From WJMT01 sp964456985 (lineage in GTDB: Bacteria; Acidobacteriota; Aminicenantia; Aminicenantales; Aminicenantaceae), in NCBI GenBank assembly GCA_964456985.1, contig CAYWDH010000002.1, positions 1 through 64,000 on the forward strand: DNA of 64,000 nt, given 5' to 3'. A program made the translations under genes and the position numbers. The notes under the pieces were generated by a model. That model was given only the letters and a program-made list of their open reading frames with translations, did no database searches and was not told the origin of the DNA. Each line of letters begins with the position of its first letter. Position 1 is the first letter of the stretch. Below are positions 61,383-64,000 of this stretch, piece by piece.

Positions 61383-64000
61383 CTAGCGGCTGATGTTGAT
61401 TGTGATCTCGTCAGTAGCGCTGCGGAATCCGTCACTGGCATGTATCCGGACCCGGATTTTTTGGACACTTTTAAGGATGGGGATTTCGTAGCTTGTTTCC
61501 TCTTGATCCATGGATTCCAGACGCCATGTGCGGCCGTTATCCGGTGAATAATAGACCAGATAAGTGAGCGCATCTCCATCTGGATCCGTAGCCTTCCATG
61601 TGATCCCCAGAGTGTCAGATGCTTTGACAGTGCTTCCGTCAGACGGGGACATGATTTGGATCACTGGTGAACTTGCGCTTTTCACTCTTCTGTCCAGTCT
61701 TCCCATTGGACCGTAGATTTCCACTTGCTCCATATCAGACAGGGCAGGGATCCTGTGAGTAAAGGACAGGATATTCCGTTCGAAATCCATATCCACTACC
61801 CTCCAACGGGGGCGCAGGGGGTATCTTGCCAGCTCCTGACCTTCCCTATTCAGGGCTACTATGGTCCAGCCTTTGGATTCTTCCTCATTAAGGGGCGCAA
61901 GGTCGGCAGTCCCCATGGTTTCGTAAAAGGGGATAAAAAAACCAGCATTCTGTTCACCTTCGCGGGCGATGTAACCTCTCACCAGCAGAAGTTCCGGGTC
62001 CGGTTTTGTCCGGAATCCATCAAGCAGGTGATAATAGGTAGCCTGAGTAATCCATTTGCCGAAATTCTCGGAACCCATGACTGCATCACGGCGCTTTCTG
62101 AATAAACGGACTCCATTCGGCCAGATCTCAACTCCATCACCGTATTGATTGTCAGCATCGTTGTGGTAATTGATCCCGAAAATGGATACCATCTGCGGGC
62201 TGCTCCAGAGATACGATATGGTGTGGACCACTTCATGGGCCAGGGATTCGTAATTGATATCATGGCGGCCCACCATATATTTTGAGGAGGCCGCATAAGC
62301 GGCTGCATCACCTCCTCTCCGTGTCAGGTCAAAATCATGGTTGGAGAGCAGGGCAAAGATCTTTTCACCGGTTCCTGCCGAGGCATCCGTACTGAAGTAC
62401 TGGGCTATGGCTGCTGCCAGGGAATCTGACTGAACTTCTTCGGCAGTATCGGTAAAAGGAAGCATGCTGACCAGCTTTCTTCCCCATCCCGGAGCTGTGC
62501 TTTCAAAGTTTCTGGTTCCTTCTGCAGACACCGTCATCCCTCCAGGCACTACCGGAAAGAAGAGCGGAATATTTTCTTCTGCGCGAGTGGCCAGAATCTG
62601 GGCCTTATGAGCCAGATTGCCGCCCCAGCCAGTGGGATTGGCATCACTAAGAACCACGGGCACTACCCGTACAGAGGGACCAAAGGTTTGGATAGCTTCT
62701 CCGGAAACCACCACTTTCAGGCCGGTTTCCTCTCCGGTATCATCCCGGATAAGCTCCATTTCCAGGCGGTAGGGGCCTGGACTGTCGATGGTGAAGGAGT
62801 TATACGTGGGAATTCCCAAGGAGACCATCATAGAGGTAGCAAAAGGATGGTCTGGTCCTGTAGGACCGTCAAGGCGGACATGATTTTCAGATTTCGGCTG
62901 AGTATACAGGATTTTCTCGGTTCCACCCTGAATCAGCTTGAATCGGAATTTCACGCTAACACGTTTAGTGCCATTGGTTGTGCCTGAGATTGTGACTCGG
63001 AAGTGTCCATCCTTCCGGATGCCGAAGATAAGAGTAGGCCTTCCCACCACCATCTTCAGCTCTGCGTTCCACTGGCCGGGACCTGTGCTGCTCAACTGCT
63101 TTCCTTCAAAGTCTCTGAACACCTCATCTCCCTGCCAGACGCCTTGAGTGGGAGCAAACCAGCCATCTGTAACTACTGATTGCACTGGCTCCTCTGGTCG
63201 GATGGGCACTTCCGGTCTGTGAGTGATGGGGAGCTCTGTCTCTTCTTCCTGCTTAAGAATCTCGTTTGCTTCAGCTTCGTATCGAGAAATATAACGCAGC
63301 ATGGTGCTGGAAGTATTGGGTCCAATATCACCGTTTTCCTGACCGCGCTTTATTTTTTCTCTTGCCCTGGAAAAAATTTCCAGAGATTCCTTGGCCTTGT
63401 GTTTAGAATCTTCTAGATCAAAATCCTTCAGCCGGTGGCCTTCATTAACAGTGTCGCGTGCTTCGCGGAAATCATTAAAGGCATCATCAAAAAGGTTTTC
63501 GAAATATTCAGGGAACTCTTTGCCTATCCGCTCATCAAGATTTTCGTAGCAGGGACAAAAGGGGAGGTCAAGATTGTAGGATATGTTGAAATCACCCCTT
63601 GTCAGCCCTTGGACCATTTTTTCAAGTTGATTGGGAGAGCCGCCTGAAGTGTTGAGTTCCTGTTGAGGTCCTCCTTCCAGCTTGACAATCTCTGGTGTTT
63701 TGTTGACAAGCTTAAGCGTTAGCGGCTTGTCGGTGCCTTCCACCAACAGCTTTAACGGCGTTCTTTCACCCCTCATGAGCTTGTCCCGGTCAACAGAACC
63801 CTTGATCCCGATGACCTCGATATAAAGGATAGTATCAGAAGAGTAACCAGCATTTACGTCCCCGGATACATCATGGAATCCGTATTCGGCCCAGGAGGGA
63901 ACGATGTGAATGATCACATGGCTTGAGCTGGAGACAGGGGTTCCCAGTGCCTTCCCATCCATGAGGATTCCGTTTCTTGACTGGTCATCAGGAAAATGTC
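61383..64000 (-). CDS. Large metallopeptidase-like protein, N-terminus cut by the window
   Basis: The frame stays open past its first ATG (63962) to the right edge (DQSRNGILMDGKALG reads through), so the protein is longer than the 872 residues visible. It holds an unrecognised N-terminal part with a Cys-x-Cys site (FCPCYENL), a helical charged stretch, a beta region, a HEVVH zinc-peptidase motif (SLAHEVVHTISYLWSS) and a C-terminal Ig/fibronectin-like domain (SPDGSTVK-like, DPDGDALTYLVYYSPDNGRTW). Such domains are typical of secreted proteins. Which peptidase family it belongs to is not clear. Confidence 0.65.
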   Translation of the reverse strand, partial: HFPDDQSRNGILMDGKALGTPVSSSSHVIIHIVPSWAEYGFHDVSGDVNAGYSSDTILYIEVIGIKGSVDRDKLMRGERTPLKLLVEGTDKPLTLKLVNKTPEIVKLEGGPQQELNTSGGSPNQLEKMVQGLTRGDFNISYNLDLPFCPCYENLDERIGKEFPEYFENLFDDAFNDFREARDTVNEGHRLKDFDLEDSKHKAKESLEIFSRAREKIKRGQENGDIGPNTSSTMLRYISRYEAEANEILKQEEETELPITHRPEVPIRPEEPVQSVVTDGWFAPTQGVWQGDEVFRDFEGKQLSSTGPGQWNAELKMVVGRPTLIFGIRKDGHFRVTISGTTNGTKRVSVKFRFKLIQGGTEKILYTQPKSENHVRLDGPTGPDHPFATSMMVSLGIPTYNSFTIDSPGPYRLEMELIRDDTGEETGLKVVVSGEAIQTFGPSVRVVPVVLSDANPTGWGGNLAHKAQILATRAEENIPLFFPVVPGGMTVSAEGTRNFESTAPGWGRKLVSMLPFTDTAEEVQSDSLAAAIAQYFSTDASAGTGEKIFALLSNHDFDLTRRGGDAAAYAASSKYMVGRHDINYESLAHEVVHTISYLWSSPQMVSIFGINYHNDADNQYGDGVEIWPNGVRLFRKRRDAVMGSENFGKWITQATYYHLLDGFRTKPDPELLLVRGYIAREGEQNAGFFIPFYETMGTADLAPLNEEESKGWTIVALNREGQELARYPLRPRWRVVDMDFERNILSFTHRIPALSDMEQVEIYGPMGRLDRRVKSASSPVIQIMSPSDGSTVKASDTLGITWKATDPDGDALTYLVYYSPDNGRTWRLESMDQEETSYEIPILKSVQKIRVRIHASDGFRSATDEITINISR

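Overview
The window looks like the replication-origin region of a Gram-negative bacterium of moderate GC content. Outer-membrane and LPS genes (heptosyltransferase WaaF, heptose phosphatase GmhB, a LolB-like lipoprotein, an outer-membrane barrel protein) indicate a diderm. The combination of a PadR regulator beside a long MacB/FtsX-type permease, a DUF6600-like WxxGRW protein, FecR and AmmeMemoRadiSam proteins and a clostridial-order Rnf cluster would fit Candidatus Aminicenantes or a related Acidobacteriota-like lineage. That placement is inference from gene content; no marker tree was run.

Layout. 0.1-13.1 kb: a GNAT-like protein, then rnfCDGEAB followed by an RseC-like and a NusG-II protein, a xylulokinase-like kinase, and a leftward sugar/polyol module (transporter, Gfo/Idh oxidoreductase, isomerase fused to DUF1080). 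13.2-16.9 kb: apbE (the flavin transferase the Rnf complex needs), dnaN, dnaA and a candidate oriC with three clustered DnaA boxes. 16.9-20.9 kb: an exported-protein operon of two lipoproteins and a metallopeptidase/beta-propeller/barrel protein. 21-28 kb: folD, rpmB, a leftward fmdB-waaF-gmhB-relA operon and an exported Memo-AMMECR1 fusion.

28-42.7 kb is a long rightward housekeeping block: small membrane proteins, lolB-like, ispE, tRNA-Gln, prs, rplY, pth, rpsF, rpsR, rplI, dnaB, radA, a PIN-TRAM protein, htpG, ispD, ispF and gltX. It combines the lolB-ispE-prs-pth neighbourhood of Proteobacteria with the rpsF-rpsR-rplI-dnaB and yacL-ispD-ispF-gltX neighbourhoods of other phyla. Three ribosomal proteins (L25, S6, L9) carry long charged tails.

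42.7-54.6 kb: a gltS-like symporter, rlmB, an ECF sigma/anti-sigma operon, exported proteins, a PadR-permease pair and an M48-like membrane protein whose HExxH reads QELAH. 54.6-64 kb is the most accessory-looking part: an AT-rich esterase gene with a mini-ORF leader, an S37 peptidase, a FecR protein, a CPBP protease and a large metallopeptidase cut by the window edge. In its gaps lie a probable IS91-type transposase remnant and a decayed PadR gene. No CRISPR array, intact prophage or intact insertion sequence was seen.
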